NCBI GenBank assembly: GCA_963777625.1
Contig: CAVZRO010000026.1
Location: 124,001-188,000, forward strand
DNA: 64,000 nucleotides
Reading direction: 5' to 3'
Source of the DNA: DATDIC01 sp963777625
GTDB taxonomy: Bacteria; Pseudomonadota; Alphaproteobacteria; Acetobacterales; Acetobacteraceae
Part shown: positions 41,900 to 51,571 of the stretch, in pieces
How positions within the stretch are numbered: the first letter of the stretch is position 1
Layout: each line of letters begins with the position of its first letter
Translations under genes and position numbers: made by a program
The notes under the pieces: generated by a model
The model's input: the letters and a program-made list of their open reading frames with translations, nothing else
Databases searched by the model: none
Told to the model about the DNA's origin: nothing

Positions 41900-42157
41900 T
41901 CAATCAGTGTCGCCTTCCGTCTCCCGCCGCAGCTCGCCGGCACGCACGCTGGCAATCGCGTTGTTCAGGATGCGCACGATCCCCTCATCTGCGACGCAGC
42001 TTGTCAGCAGGGCCAGCGCACCGCCCAGCAGGGCCGAAGCAATCGCCAGCTCGCCAATGTTCTGCCCCGCCATGTACTCGATCGCCTTGTCGATCACCGC
42101 TCCGGCGTGGGACAGCTCGGCGGGCGGGGGCTCCTCGGTCGGATCATCGATCGGCAT
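41900..42157 (-). CDS. Small helical protein, unknown
   Basis: 85 residues from the ATG at 42157: ELSHAGAVIDKAIEYMAGQN, then GELAIASALLGGALALLTSC and EGIVRILNNAIASVRAGELR. One hydrophobic helix and acidic termini. It lies 20 bases after the ABC exporter gene on the same strand. No family recognised. Confidence 0.6.
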   Translation of the reverse strand: MPIDDPTEEPPPAELSHAGAVIDKAIEYMAGQNIGELAIASALLGGALALLTSCVADEGIVRILNNAIASVRAGELRRETEGDTD

Positions 42158-42177
42158 CGCTTCACACTCCTTCCGCA

Positions 42178-44038
42178 TCACTCGGCTGGAACCGGGTCGG
42201 CTTCGATCTCGTCCTGTTCCAGGACCTGCAAGGCCCACATGCGTGCATAGAGGCCGCCCCGCGCCAGCAACCCGGCGTGGCTACCTCGTTCGGCCACCCG
42301 GCCGTCCTGCAGCACGATAATCTCATCCGCATCTATCACCGTGGACAGCCGGTGCGCGATCACCAGCGTCGTGCGATGGCGCGCCACCGCGCGCAGCGCC
42401 GCCTGGATGCCCTGTTCGGTGCGGGTATCCAGCGCGCTGGTCGCTTCATCCAGAATAAGGATGCGAGGATCCTTCAGAATGGTGCGGGCGATCGCCACGC
42501 GCTGCTTTTCGCCGCCGGACAGTTTCAACCCGCGCTCGCCGACGCGGGTCTCGTACCTGTCCGGCAGCGCCATGACGAAATCGTGTACCTGCGCCAGCCG
42601 GGCGGCGTGTTCGATTTCGGCCTGGGTGGCGCCCGGCCGGCCGTAGGCGATGTTGTAGCGGATCGTGTCGTTGAACAGCACGGTGTCCTGCGGCACGACG
42701 CCGATCGCGGCCCGCAGGCTGTCCTGCGTGACGTCGCGGATGTCCTGTCCGTCGATCAGGATGCGCCCGCCGGTCGCATCGTAGAAGCGGAACAGCAGAC
42801 GGCTGATGGTGGATTTTCCCGCCCCGGTCGGGCCGACGATCGCCAGCTTCGTTCCGGCCGGGACGGTGAAGTCCACACCTTTCAAAATCGAGGTGGTCCG
42901 GGCGGTAGCCGAACTGCACCGACTCGAACCGCAGCTCGCCAGCGGGCCCGTCTGACAGATGCGCCGCCAGTGCACGCGCGCCTGGGCGGTCCGCCACCTC
43001 CTGCTTCACCTCCAGCAACCGGAACATCTGCTCCAGATCGACCAGGCCCTGCTTCATTTCCCGGTACACGAACCCCAGGAAGTTCAGCGGCTGATAAAGT
43101 TGCATCAGGTAGGTGTTCACCAGCACGAACTTGCCCACTGTCATCGTGCCGGCGCGCACCCCTTGCGCCGCCAGCAGCATGATCGCCGTCAACCCGACGG
43201 CGATGATCGCCGCCTGACCCAGGTTCAGCATGTTCAGCGACACCTGGCTCTGCACTGCGGCCTTTTCATAGCGCGCCAGAGATGCATCGAAACGTGCCGA
43301 TTCGTGCCGCTCGTTGCCGAAATACTTCACGGTCTCGTAGTTGAGCAGGCTGTCGATGGCGCGGGTGCGTGCCTCGTTGTCGGTGTCGTTCATCGTGCGG
43401 CGGATCCGCACACGGACATTGGTGAAGCCCAGCGTGAAACCGAGATAGGAACTGACCGCCGCCAGCGTCAGCAACGCGAACCGCCAGTCGAACAGGCCCC
43501 AGATGATGGCGGTGACCATCAGCATCTCGAACACAGTCGGGATGACGTTGAAGATCGCCAGCCGCAGAACTGTCTGAATGCCGGCGGTGCCGCGATCGAT
43601 GACGCGCGACAGACCACCGGTCTGGCGGTCGAGATGAAAACGCAGAGACAGAGCGTGCAGGTGCTCGAAGGTCTGCAACGCCAATTTGCGGGCGGAGCGT
43701 TGCTGCACCGCAGCGAAGACGGCGTCACGCAATTCACCAAATCCCTGGGAACCGATACGCAGCAGCCCGTACGCGACGATCAATGCGGCGGGAATGGCCA
43801 GCATGCCGCCCGGCAGCGGGTGGCCTTTTGGCGCCAGCACGTCAATCGTGCGGCCATACACGATCGGCACCAGGACGGTGGCGCCTTTGGCCAGGACCAG
43901 GAATATCGCCGCGATGACGACCCGGCAGCGGCTGGCGGGCTCGTTCTTCGGCCACAGGTAAGGCAGCAAGGATCGGATGATGCTGATCGTGCCTCGCGGC
44001 GGCCCAAGAGCCAGATCAACGCTAGGGGATCGTGCCAT
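42178..44038 (-). CDS. Atm1/HlyB-type ABC exporter (fused permease-ATPase), one frameshift
   Basis: About 620 residues once joined. A six-helix permease (AIFLVLAKGATVLVPIVYGR, NDTDNEARTRAIDSLLNYET, YFGNERHESARFDASLARYE) is typical of Atm1-type exporters of sulfur compounds. The ATPase has Walker A VGPTGAGKSTISRLLFRFYD, LSGGEKQRVAIARTIL and Walker B ILILDEATSALD. The frame breaks near 42898 between FGYRPD and TSILKGVDF; one base restores it. It may export glutathione-sulfur species for Fe-S biogenesis, as Atm1 does. Confidence 0.88.
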
Positions 44039-44064
44039 GCTCCCGGATGTGGCATCTGGGGCCG

Positions 44065-44937
44065 ATGAAGGAAAGGCAGGGCCGGGCCGTGCAGCGCGAC
44101 ATCAGCGGATTCCTGCGCCACGTGAACAATTGCCGGAACGTGGTCCTGCCGGATGGACGGCTGCGGTTTTGGCTGGGGGATGATCAGGTCGGCTGGGTGC
44201 GCGCCGAAGTCGCCGCGACCTTGGCCCGGTTCCCGCGTGTCGTCTCCGGCGCTGATGGAGTGAGGTTGGAGGATGCCCCTGCCCTGCCCGCCATCGCGCA
44301 GGCATTGTCGCGGCAGCACGTGTTCCGCTGGCGCGACGAGGCGTTCGATGTACGCGCCGAGCCGGACGGCCCGGTGCTGGCGGTGATCGACCGCGGGGCG
44401 CTGCCGGTGTTCGGGATCGAGGCGGTCGGCGTGCATGTGAACGGGCTGGTCGAGGACACCGACGGGCTCCGCCTGTGGATCGGCCGGCGATCAGCGGACC
44501 GGCCGCTGGATCCCGGCAAGCTCGATCATCTGGTCGGCGGCGGCGTGCCGGCGGGGCTGACCCCAGCGGCGACGCTGATAAAGGAGGCGGGGGAGGAAGC
44601 TGCCATTCCGCCTGAGCTGGCAGCCCAGTCCGTGCATGTCGGCGTCATTCGTTACGTGATGGAACGGGCGGAGGGACTGCGCCGCGACCTGCTGCACTGC
44701 TATGACCTTGTGCTGCCGAAAGGGTTCCAGCCGGCGCCGGGCGATGGCGAGACGGAATGGTTCCAGCTTTGGCCATTGCAGCGCGTTGTGGATGCCGTCC
44801 GCGACACCGATGCATTCAAGTTCAATGTCAATCTGGTGCTGATCGACCTGTTCCTGCGACGTGGCGTGTTCGACGCCGCAACGGGAGCGGTGTTGCGCAC
44901 CGCGCTGGCAGGTATGGCGGCATCGGCCGATGGCTGA
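44065..44937 (+). CDS. NUDIX hydrolase with DUF4743 N-terminal domain
   Basis: 290 residues. The N-terminal DUF4743 region (ISGFLRHVNNCRNVVLPDGR, then RWRDEAFDVRAEPDGPVLAV) leads to a NUDIX domain with GGGVPAGLTPAATLIKEAGE followed by EAAI, the Nudix box with acidic metal residues (KEAGEE). Related proteins hydrolyse thiamine or nucleotide diphosphates. The start is uncertain; the ATG at 44065 is used. Divergent from the ABC exporter with overlapping 5' regions. Confidence 0.82.
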   Translation: MKERQGRAVQRDISGFLRHVNNCRNVVLPDGRLRFWLGDDQVGWVRAEVAATLARFPRVVSGADGVRLEDAPALPAIAQALSRQHVFRWRDEAFDVRAEPDGPVLAVIDRGALPVFGIEAVGVHVNGLVEDTDGLRLWIGRRSADRPLDPGKLDHLVGGGVPAGLTPAATLIKEAGEEAAIPPELAAQSVHVGVIRYVMERAEGLRRDLLHCYDLVLPKGFQPAPGDGETEWFQLWPLQRVVDAVRDTDAFKFNVNLVLIDLFLRRGVFDAATGAVLRTALAGMAASADG

Positions 44938-44967
44938 ATAGCGACGCCCGTAATGCGACGCTTCGAT

Positions 44968-45064
44968 TAGAGCGTGATCGCTTGAGGCGACCTGCCGGAA
45001 AGCGTAAATCACGCTCTCAAACGAAAAACCCTAAAGCATGACCGCTGAAGCGATCATGCTTTAG
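44968..45064. repeat. Double-hairpin intergenic repeat, family A, copy 2
   Basis: Second copy of the 17549-17653 element: the first stem is weakened by one change, while the second, TAAAGCATGA/TCATGCTTTA, is perfect. It follows the NUDIX gene and abuts the insertion-sequence zone. Confidence 0.85.
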
Positions 45065-45126
45065 TGCCCGTCAGGAAATAGCCGAATCGACCGTCATTCC
45101 CGCGAAAGCGGAAATCCAGCAGCGGC

Positions 45127-46169
45127 GGTGGATTCGCTAAGTTCACAAACGAAGTGCAACACCAGGCTAAGGTGTTGCAATGGCCGGAAACTACTCCCAC
45201 CTCGACCTCGAAGACCGCTGTTCGATTGCCCGCCTTCATGAAGCCGGCCAATCGATCCGCCAAATCGCGGCAGCTCTGGATCGCGCGCCATCGACGGTGG
45301 CTCGTGAGCTGACCCGCAATCGCGGCGCCAGGCTCGACTATCAACCCGCCTATGCCGACCAGCAGGCCAGAGCCCGCCGCTGGAGCGGGTCACGACTGCA
45401 ACGCGACGCGGCGCTCCGTGGCGTCGTCCTCGGCTGTCTTCAATGCGGTTGGTCACCCGAGCTGGTCGCCGGCTGGCTGCGTCAGCAGAAGGCGCCAACC
45501 ACCATCAGTCATGAAACCATCTATCGCTTCATCTACGCCCAGATCCGCCGTAGCAAGGACTACGATTGACGACACTATCTGCCGCGCGCCAAGTTCAAGC
45601 GCGGCTATCGCGGCCGCAAGGGAGGCAGCTCCGTTCACCACATAAAACACCGCGTATCCATCGAAAAACGCCCGCTTTACATCAACGCCCGGCGGCAGCC
45701 AGGGCATTGGGAAACCGACCATCTGCTGTTCAGTCGCTGCGGCCAGTCGGTCCTGGTCGCCTAGGAACGCGCCTCGCGATTTATTCTGCTGCCAGGCCGG
45801 CCAGCCGCAAGCCGCGCCAACCGCCAACCAGCTGCACCGCTGGTTGGCCCCCTGGCGCCGCAACTGCGCCGTACTCTCACCCACGACAACGGCACCGAGT
45901 TCGCCGACCATCACAAGCTGCATGACGCCTTGGGGATCAACACTTACTTCTGCAACCCTCATAGCCCCTGGCAAAAGGGCGGCATCGAAAACGCCAATGG
46001 CCGGCTGCGCCGCTGGCTGCCGCGCAACGCAGACTTGCGTCAATGCTCGCCACGCCAGATCAATGCCATCGCTCAGCGCTACAACAACACCCCACGCAAA
46101 TGCCTTGGCTTCAAAACTCCCGCCGAGGTATTCTTCAGCCACCTGTTGCACTTCAAATGTGAATCCACC
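45127..46169 (+). mobile_element. IS30-family insertion sequence, decayed
   Basis: About 1.04 kb. The left end begins GGTGGATTCGC and includes GAAGTGCAACA; the right end, read inverted, begins GGTGGATTCAC and includes GAAGTGCAACA, so the terminal inverted repeats match at their ends and in the middle. It sits between inverted copies of a short palindrome (CGTCATTCCCGCG at 45092 and its complement near 46178), suggesting insertion into that repeat family. Confidence 0.8.
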
Positions 46170-46190
46170 GTCCCGCTTGCGCGGGAATGA
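45180..46190 (+). pseudogene. IS30-family transposase, broken
   Basis: N-terminal HTH (YSHLDLEDRCSIARLHEAGQ, then IRQIAAALDRAPSTVARELT) and the first part of the DDE domain (GHWETDHLLFSRCGQSVLV) are recognisable, as is the C-terminus (LTHDNGTEFADHHKLHDALG, then PHSPWQKGGIENANGRLRRW). An in-frame TGA at 45567, an in-frame TAG near 45763 and frameshifts in 45780-45930 interrupt the gene. The stop codons show true decay. Confidence 0.88.
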
Positions 46191-46241
46191 CGAGATGACG
46201 CGGTTGTTTCCGAACAACTCCTTAGCTCGACTTTCCGCAAT

Positions 46242-47628
46242 TCAGGCTGCGAGGCAGAGAGTCTCCACGAATCGATTTAGCAAGGCGACGGGAATTAGCA
46301 CGCTTTCCGCCGCGGACCGGGACATGGGTAAATCCTTTGGTGACCAAAGCACGCGTCGGACGGCTGCGATCGCGTCGCTGAAGGTCGGTTGGCGTTTGTT
46401 GTACCAGGCGGCGAGATGGGGGCGAACAACGGTGCTGGGTGTTTGCATCAGCCCATGCGCCCGGACGGTCACCAGCGAATAGAGTCCGAGCAGCGCTGGG
46501 GTGGTCCGCAGGATGGCCAGGTCCGACCACTGCCGCTGCGTCTCGACGCCCAGGTGTTCGCGTGCCTCTTGAAAGGTTGTCTCGATCCGCCAGCGGGACA
46601 CAAAGCGAGAGGATCGCGTCGGGTTCAAGATCGAGATCGGTGCACAGAAACGCCTGCGCATCGCGCTGGCCGGACGGATCGCGTACCAGGACCCAGCGGA
46701 TCGCAGCCGGAGGCAAGCCGCTATGGTACCAGACCGCGGTGTTGGAGACATACTCCAGCTTGCGGGTCTGCCCGCCGTACCACTCGGTCAGCATGACGGA
46801 TGTCCAGACGGTCTTCGGGTCGGCCAGCACGGCGCTGAGTTTGGGCCGGCGTTTGCCCTTCAGTGGCGGCTGGCCGATTTGGCCCGGCCGGCGTTCGCGA
46901 GCCGGTTCGAACAGGCTGGCATCAAGGCGCAGCCTTGTGATCAGGCAGACCTGCCGGCGCACCGCGGCGATCAGCTCCAACGCGGCGAAACTGCTGTCGG
47001 CGACGACAACCACGCGGCGATCCGGCAGCCAGCGTTTGCTTTGCAATATTGCCTGACGCGCCCAGTCGGTCAGCGCCTTGTGCCGCCTGCCTTGCCGTTC
47101 ACTCCAGCGGGCCGACGGCGCCAGCACGGTCAGGAATGGCAGGCCCAGCGTCGGCCCGCGAACGGGACCGGCAGCATCACCGCCAGCGACAGCCAGCGCA
47201 GGCCGCTGGTTTTGACGAACTGGCCATGTGACGATCGCACCGGGTCGCGATAGATGCCCCGCGCCTTGATTTTCCCCGCCCCAACGCCGCTCGATGGTAT
47301 CGTCAATTCCAATCACCACTTCCCCGCGGGGCGCCAGCACGGCCAGAAGATGGAGCAGCAACCTGCGCGCCACGTCGCGTGCATCCCAGCGCGCCCGGTT
47401 GAGTGCTTCATGGTAGCGGCCGAAGCCAGGTTGTTCGGCCAACCCCATGACGCGCAATGCCTGGGTGACGGTGCGCTTGCCGGGGGCCAGGACGGCGCCG
47501 GAGACCAGCACCAGGATGTGGTTCCAGACCGGTGCGGTGAAGCACGGACGGAAAACTGCCAGCCAGGAAACCAGGATCGCCGGCACGGCTGGCCGGGCGG
47601 TCATGGATTCGGTGCGATCAGGTGTCAT
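46242..47628 (-). CDS. IS701-like DDE transposase, one frameshift
   Basis: About 460 residues after joining. Motifs: SWLAVFRPCFTAPVWNHILV, LAPRGEVVIGIDDTIERRWG (first Asp region), RRVVVVADSSFAALELIAAV (second Asp) and, after a shift near 46610, FVSRWRIETTFQEAREHLGV (glutamate). These match the IS701/DDE_5 transposases. ATG 47628 is taken as start. The break may have inactivated the element or be an assembly error. Confidence 0.82.
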
Positions 47629-47741
47629 CGCAGCCGTAGAATCGAGTCGGCCTTGTCGCGCAAGACCCCTGGCATGCGTCGGCCGGGCGGTCAGCCATGA
47701 CCGGCGACACCGCACCACGGCACCGCCTATCGTCCGCTGTG

Positions 47742-48023
47742 ATGGACGACCCCATCATCCAGCGCATCGAGGGCTTCCGCTCGCCCAGAGGGGCCTTGCT
47801 CGCAGAACGCCGCAACCGCGGCTACACGCTGCATAGTGCCCGATCCGGCGCGCCGGTCGCGCGCCTGCGGCCAACCGGGGCCGACGGCAGTTTCGAAGTG
47901 CTCTACTGGTCGCTCTGGAAAAATCGATGGGCCTCCACAGGGTCGTTCGGACGCACTGTCCTGTCGATCGATGACGCGCTTCGCTTTATCGCCCACGAGG
48001 ACATCTTCTGGGTCATCGCGTGA
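47742..48023 (+). CDS. Passenger gene in the IS701-like element, unknown function
   Basis: 93 residues from the ATG at 47742: IQRIEGFRSPRGALLAERRN, then SFEVLYWSLWKNRWASTGSF and SIDDALRFIAHEDIFWVIA. It lies wholly inside the element's perfect inverted repeats and is transcribed away from the transposase. I do not recognise it as a transposition, resistance or toxin family; the WSLWKNRW block and a conserved-looking C-terminus suggest a real folded protein. Confidence 0.65.
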   Translation: MDDPIIQRIEGFRSPRGALLAERRNRGYTLHSARSGAPVARLRPTGADGSFEVLYWSLWKNRWASTGSFGRTVLSIDDALRFIAHEDIFWVIA

Positions 48024-48061
48024 ACGTTCCACCCCGCCAAAATGCGGAAAGTCGAGCTAAG

Positions 48062-50033
48062 CATATGTCATTATTAGTTGGCCACCATCCGAGGGAAGGT
48101 TGCCAGTAACCATTCGTGGCAACTCGCCAATGGGTTCAGACCGCTTGGTGACAACAATCGGAAGCCCTTCGATAAGGTAGGGGCTGATCGACTGCACACG
48201 TCGCTTCAGTTCATCGGTGTAAATGGCCTTGTCACCGCCCTTGCCAATTCCAACGATCACACATGTTACACCCGCGTTATTCACAGCGCTATTGCTCCAC
48301 GGGAATGAAGTGTGGCAAAAACGATATCCAGTCCCCGTCCAAAGACATACGGCCAAAGCATCGCGACTTGTTCGCCCTGGCAGATCGAATTGGTAGCAAC
48401 AAGACCCGCCCGGCCTTGAACTTGCACGAGATATTGAGCAGACTTGACAAACCACGCCGACACATAGTCGAGGTCCTTGTAGGATTTCGTAATGCCACGG
48501 AAAACGTGTTCTAGATCGCGCTTCTGGTCTTCCTTCTGATTTACGCTTCCTTGGTAGGGCGGATTCCCGCATATGTATGTCTCCCCGCCTTCGTTCTCGA
48601 AGTCGATCTGCGCCTGATCCAATGGCGTGTTCAGCAGGTCGTCGGCGTGCAGCTTCACGCCCGTTCCTGTCGGCGGACAGGTAGTCAGCCAATCAAGCCG
48701 CAATGCGTTGCCGCGAGTGATCCAGTTCTGCGCGTCGAGTGGCAGAAACTCGGCCAGCGCCAGCTTCTGCCCGCGACAGAGTACGTCGCATTGAAATTCC
48801 GCGATGATCAGAGCGAGGCGGGCGATCTCGGCGGGAAAGTCCCGTAGCTCGATGCCACGGAAATTTGTGAGGGGAATTTCCGAAGCTCAATTCGTTTCGC
48901 CGCGCCGCCGGTTAATCTGCGCCTCGATCGCCCGCATTTCCTTGTAGGCGATGACAAGGAAATTGCCGCTGCCGCAGGCTGGATCGAAGACTCTAATCCG
49001 CGACATGCGCTTGCGCAGGTTCAGCAACATGCGGGGATTGTCGCCCGCTTCCGCAAGCCGTGCCCGCAAATCGTCGAGGAAGAGCGGATTGAGTACCTTC
49101 AGGATGTTCGGCACGCTGGTATAGTGCATGCCAAGCGCGCCGCGCTCCTCATCCTCCGCGACCGTTTAAATCATCGAGCCGAAGATGTCGGGGTTGATCT
49201 TCGTCCAGTCTAGATTGCCGATGTGAAGCAGGTAGGAGCGCGCTATGCGGCTGAAACGCGGTACGTCCATGCGGCCCGAAAACAGTCCGCCGTTCACATA
49301 AGGAAAGACATCGGCCCAGCGGGGCAGTTTGGCAGCGGCCCGATCCGCGATCTTCGTGTTCATGGCACGAAACAGCGCGCCGATCACGTCATGGGTATTG
49401 GACGAATCCCGCGCGCTCATCTGCTCTATCGTGGCCGTGAACAGGCCGGTACCGTTGAAGATGTCGGTGTCCTCGGCGAAAAAGCAGAAAATCAGCCGCG
49501 CCATGAAGTGGTTCATGTAGGGCCGGCGTTCAGCCGTGCCCCATTCGGAATTGTCTTTCAACAGCTCGACATAGAGCCGGTTCAGGCGGCTGGTGGCCCG
49601 GATGTCGAAAGCGTTCTCGCTGATCTGTCTGACAGTCGAGATACCGGCGAGTGGTAGGAAGAAGCCGAAATGGTCCGGGAAGTCGGCATAGGTGCAGGCG
49701 ACCGTCTCGCCCGACGCCAGATCTTCAGCCTCGAACGTCTCTCCATCCGTCGCGAGGACGAATTTCGCCTTGGCCCTGGTGGTCGCCGGGCTGTCCTTCA
49801 GGGCCGCGAGAGTCTTCGTGACCTCGCTAGGGGAAGCGACAGAAAGCAATATGGATGTTGTTCGTCTGAAGGACCCCGCCCACGTCGGATTTGTTCGACT
49901 CTCCTTTGCGCAGGCGCTTGATCGTCGTCTCCTTGTTGCCGAAGGCTTGAAGGAAGGCGAACGGAAACGCTTCGGCGTCGAAAGGCTCCTCGGCAAGCGC
50001 CGATACGGCTTCCTCGATCTCGACGGCATTCAC
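48062..50033 (-). pseudogene. MmeI-like DNA methyltransferase/restriction enzyme, truncated by IS
   Basis: N-terminus from GTG 50033: VEIEEAVSALAEEPFDAEAF, then FGNKETTIKRLRKGESNKSD, typical of MmeI-type type II restriction-methylation enzymes. After frame repairs a SAM motif VFDPACGSGNFLVIAYKEMR and the catalytic ICGNPPYQGS are present. The gene has an in-frame TAA at 49166 where a glutamine is expected, frameshifts near 49840, 48880 and 48300, and is cut at 48061 by the IS701-like element with the C-terminus lost. A remnant of an anti-phage defence gene. Confidence 0.8.
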
Positions 50034-50152
50034 GGCGATACCATATTCACGTTCATGGGCCATCACCCTGAGCGGGCTTCGTACTATTGTTCACGGGTGG
50101 GCGTCTGGCCGTCCTTAATAAAGATCGAGGCCAACGGCGTGTCGCGTGGCGG

Positions 50153-50449
50153 TCAGAAGGCATCGATCGTGTCGGCGGTCGCGGCAGGACGGACGTAAGG
50201 CTTCAGGCCCTCGCGGTTGATGACATCGACCGGTCCGTCAAACAGGCTGGCGATGTATTCTTTCAGCCCGACATACTCATAGACGCCGATCCGTGCCGCG
50301 GGATCGATCTCGATCATGATGTCGGTGTCGCTGTCGGGCTGGCCCTCGCCACGCGCGCGCGAGCCGAACAGCGCGGCATGGGCTACGCCGCGCGCGCGTA
50401 ACTCGGCTTCGTTGGCCCGCAGGCGGGCGATGATGTCCTCTCAATTCAT
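50153..50449 (-). pseudogene. MNT-type nucleotidyltransferase, stop codon at codon 3
   Basis: From ATG 50449 the frame reads M, N, stop, then EDIIARLRANEAELRARGVA, HAALFGSRARGEGQPDSDTD, IMIEIDPAARIGVYEYVGLK, ending PVDVINREGLKP. GSRARGEGQPDSDTDIMIE is the minimal nucleotidyltransferase motif (GSR and DxD). The TGA at 50441-50443 probably replaced CGA (Arg). Such proteins are the antitoxin of HEPN-MNT modules or part of defence islands; no HEPN partner is recognisable in 50034-50152, which I read as non-coding or decayed. Confidence 0.75.
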
Positions 50450-50731
50450 GGCTCTCTTATAGCAGAAACCCGCATCGCATTCCGCATCGGAGAAAATGGG
50501 AACGTCCTTGTCACCCTTGGACTGCCGCCCCGTCCTGCGCTACCATCACGTCATGCGTGAGTGGGCGGCCCTGATCGTTTCCCGGCTGGCTTGCATCCCG
50601 ACAGGCGGGATGCAGGGGCCGGCGATACGCAGCTAGCACCGCGTCTCGCGCATCCCCTGGCCTCGCCGGAAACGGACGAGGCCAGCCTGTCATTCGTGCC
50701 TCGTCCATCGGCATACAGATGGAGCAAGACA

Positions 50732-51460
50732 GTGGCACAGAACATCTACGACACTCCGGACTTCTTCGCCGGCTATAGCGGGCTGAACCGCTCTGTGCAT
50801 GGGCTGGATGGGGCGCCCGAGTGGCCGTCCATCCAGGCGATGCTGCCGGATCTGCGCGGCAAGCGGGTGGTCGATCTCGGCTGCGGGTTCGGCTGGTTCG
50901 CGCGCTGGGCGCGGACGCAGGGCGCATCGCATGTGCTCGGGCTGGACCTGTCGGAGAACATGCTGGCGCGGGCGAAAGCGGATACGAACGATGCTGGGGT
51001 GGAGTATGCGCGGGCCGACCTGGAGACGCTGGAGCTGCCCGCAGCGAGCTTCGACTGTGCGTATAGTTCGTTGACGTTTCACTACATCGTGGATTTTGCG
51101 CGGCTGACCCGGATGCTGTTCCGTGCCCTGACGCCGGGGGCGTGGTTCGTGTTCACGATCGAGCATCCGATCTACATGGCCTCCATGCGCCCGGGCTGGG
51201 TGGTGCGGGAGGATGGCGAACGGACCTGGCCGGTGGATCATTACGCAGTGGAGGGGGCGCGGACGACGGATTGGCTCGCCAAGGGGGTGGTGAAGCAGCA
51301 CCGGACGCTAGGGACGACGCTGAACACGCTGATCGCGTCGGGTTTCGCCATAAGTGGGGTGGAGGAATGGCGTCCGACCGCGGCGCAGATCGCAGCACGC
51401 CCGGCACTGGCGGACGAGATGGAGCGGCCGATGATGGTGCTGATCGGGTGTCAGAGGTGA
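50732..51460 (+). CDS. SAM-dependent methyltransferase, class I
   Basis: 242 residues from the GTG at 50732 (AQNIYDTPDFFAGYSGLNRS). Motif I KRVVDLGCGFGWFARWARTQ, motif II VLGLDLSENMLARAKA, motif III YARADLETLELPAASFDCAY, then FTIEHPIYMASMRPGWVV. Intact. Substrate (small molecule or lipid) unknown. The upstream ORF start at 50561 is not supported. Confidence 0.88.
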   Translation: MAQNIYDTPDFFAGYSGLNRSVHGLDGAPEWPSIQAMLPDLRGKRVVDLGCGFGWFARWARTQGASHVLGLDLSENMLARAKADTNDAGVEYARADLETLELPAASFDCAYSSLTFHYIVDFARLTRMLFRALTPGAWFVFTIEHPIYMASMRPGWVVREDGERTWPVDHYAVEGARTTDWLAKGVVKQHRTLGTTLNTLIASGFAISGVEEWRPTAAQIAARPALADEMERPMMVLIGCQR

Positions 51461-51571
51461 ACGGGCCGCTTCGCAACCAACAGCTTGCGTTCAAAACGCG
51501 ATAAAGTCCGGGTTGGGTTTGATACCGGCTGGTCGAAAGGCTGACTCTCCCTACTCATGCCCGCGCCGGCG

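Larger units (their letters stand above)
46221..48061 (-). mobile_element. IS701-like insertion sequence with a passenger gene
   Basis: 1,841 bp bounded by perfect 19-bp inverted repeats, CTTAGCTCGACTTTCCGCA at 46221-46239 and its exact complement at 48043-48061. Inside are a minus-strand transposase and a divergent plus-strand small gene, 113 bp apart. I see no target duplication. The right end truncates an MmeI-like methyltransferase gene. Confidence 0.88.

Noticed and set aside
42001..44068. Long plus-strand frames of 393 and 369 residues
   Set aside because: Both are antisense to the ABC exporter, whose Walker and signature motifs are on the minus strand.
46215..48066. Target-site duplication around the IS701-like element
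   Set aside because: The bases outside the 19-bp inverted repeats do not match on the two sides.
50034..50152. HEPN toxin partner for the MNT gene
   Set aside because: The short stretch between the MNT gene and the methylase has a broken frame and no HEPN motif (Rx4-6H).
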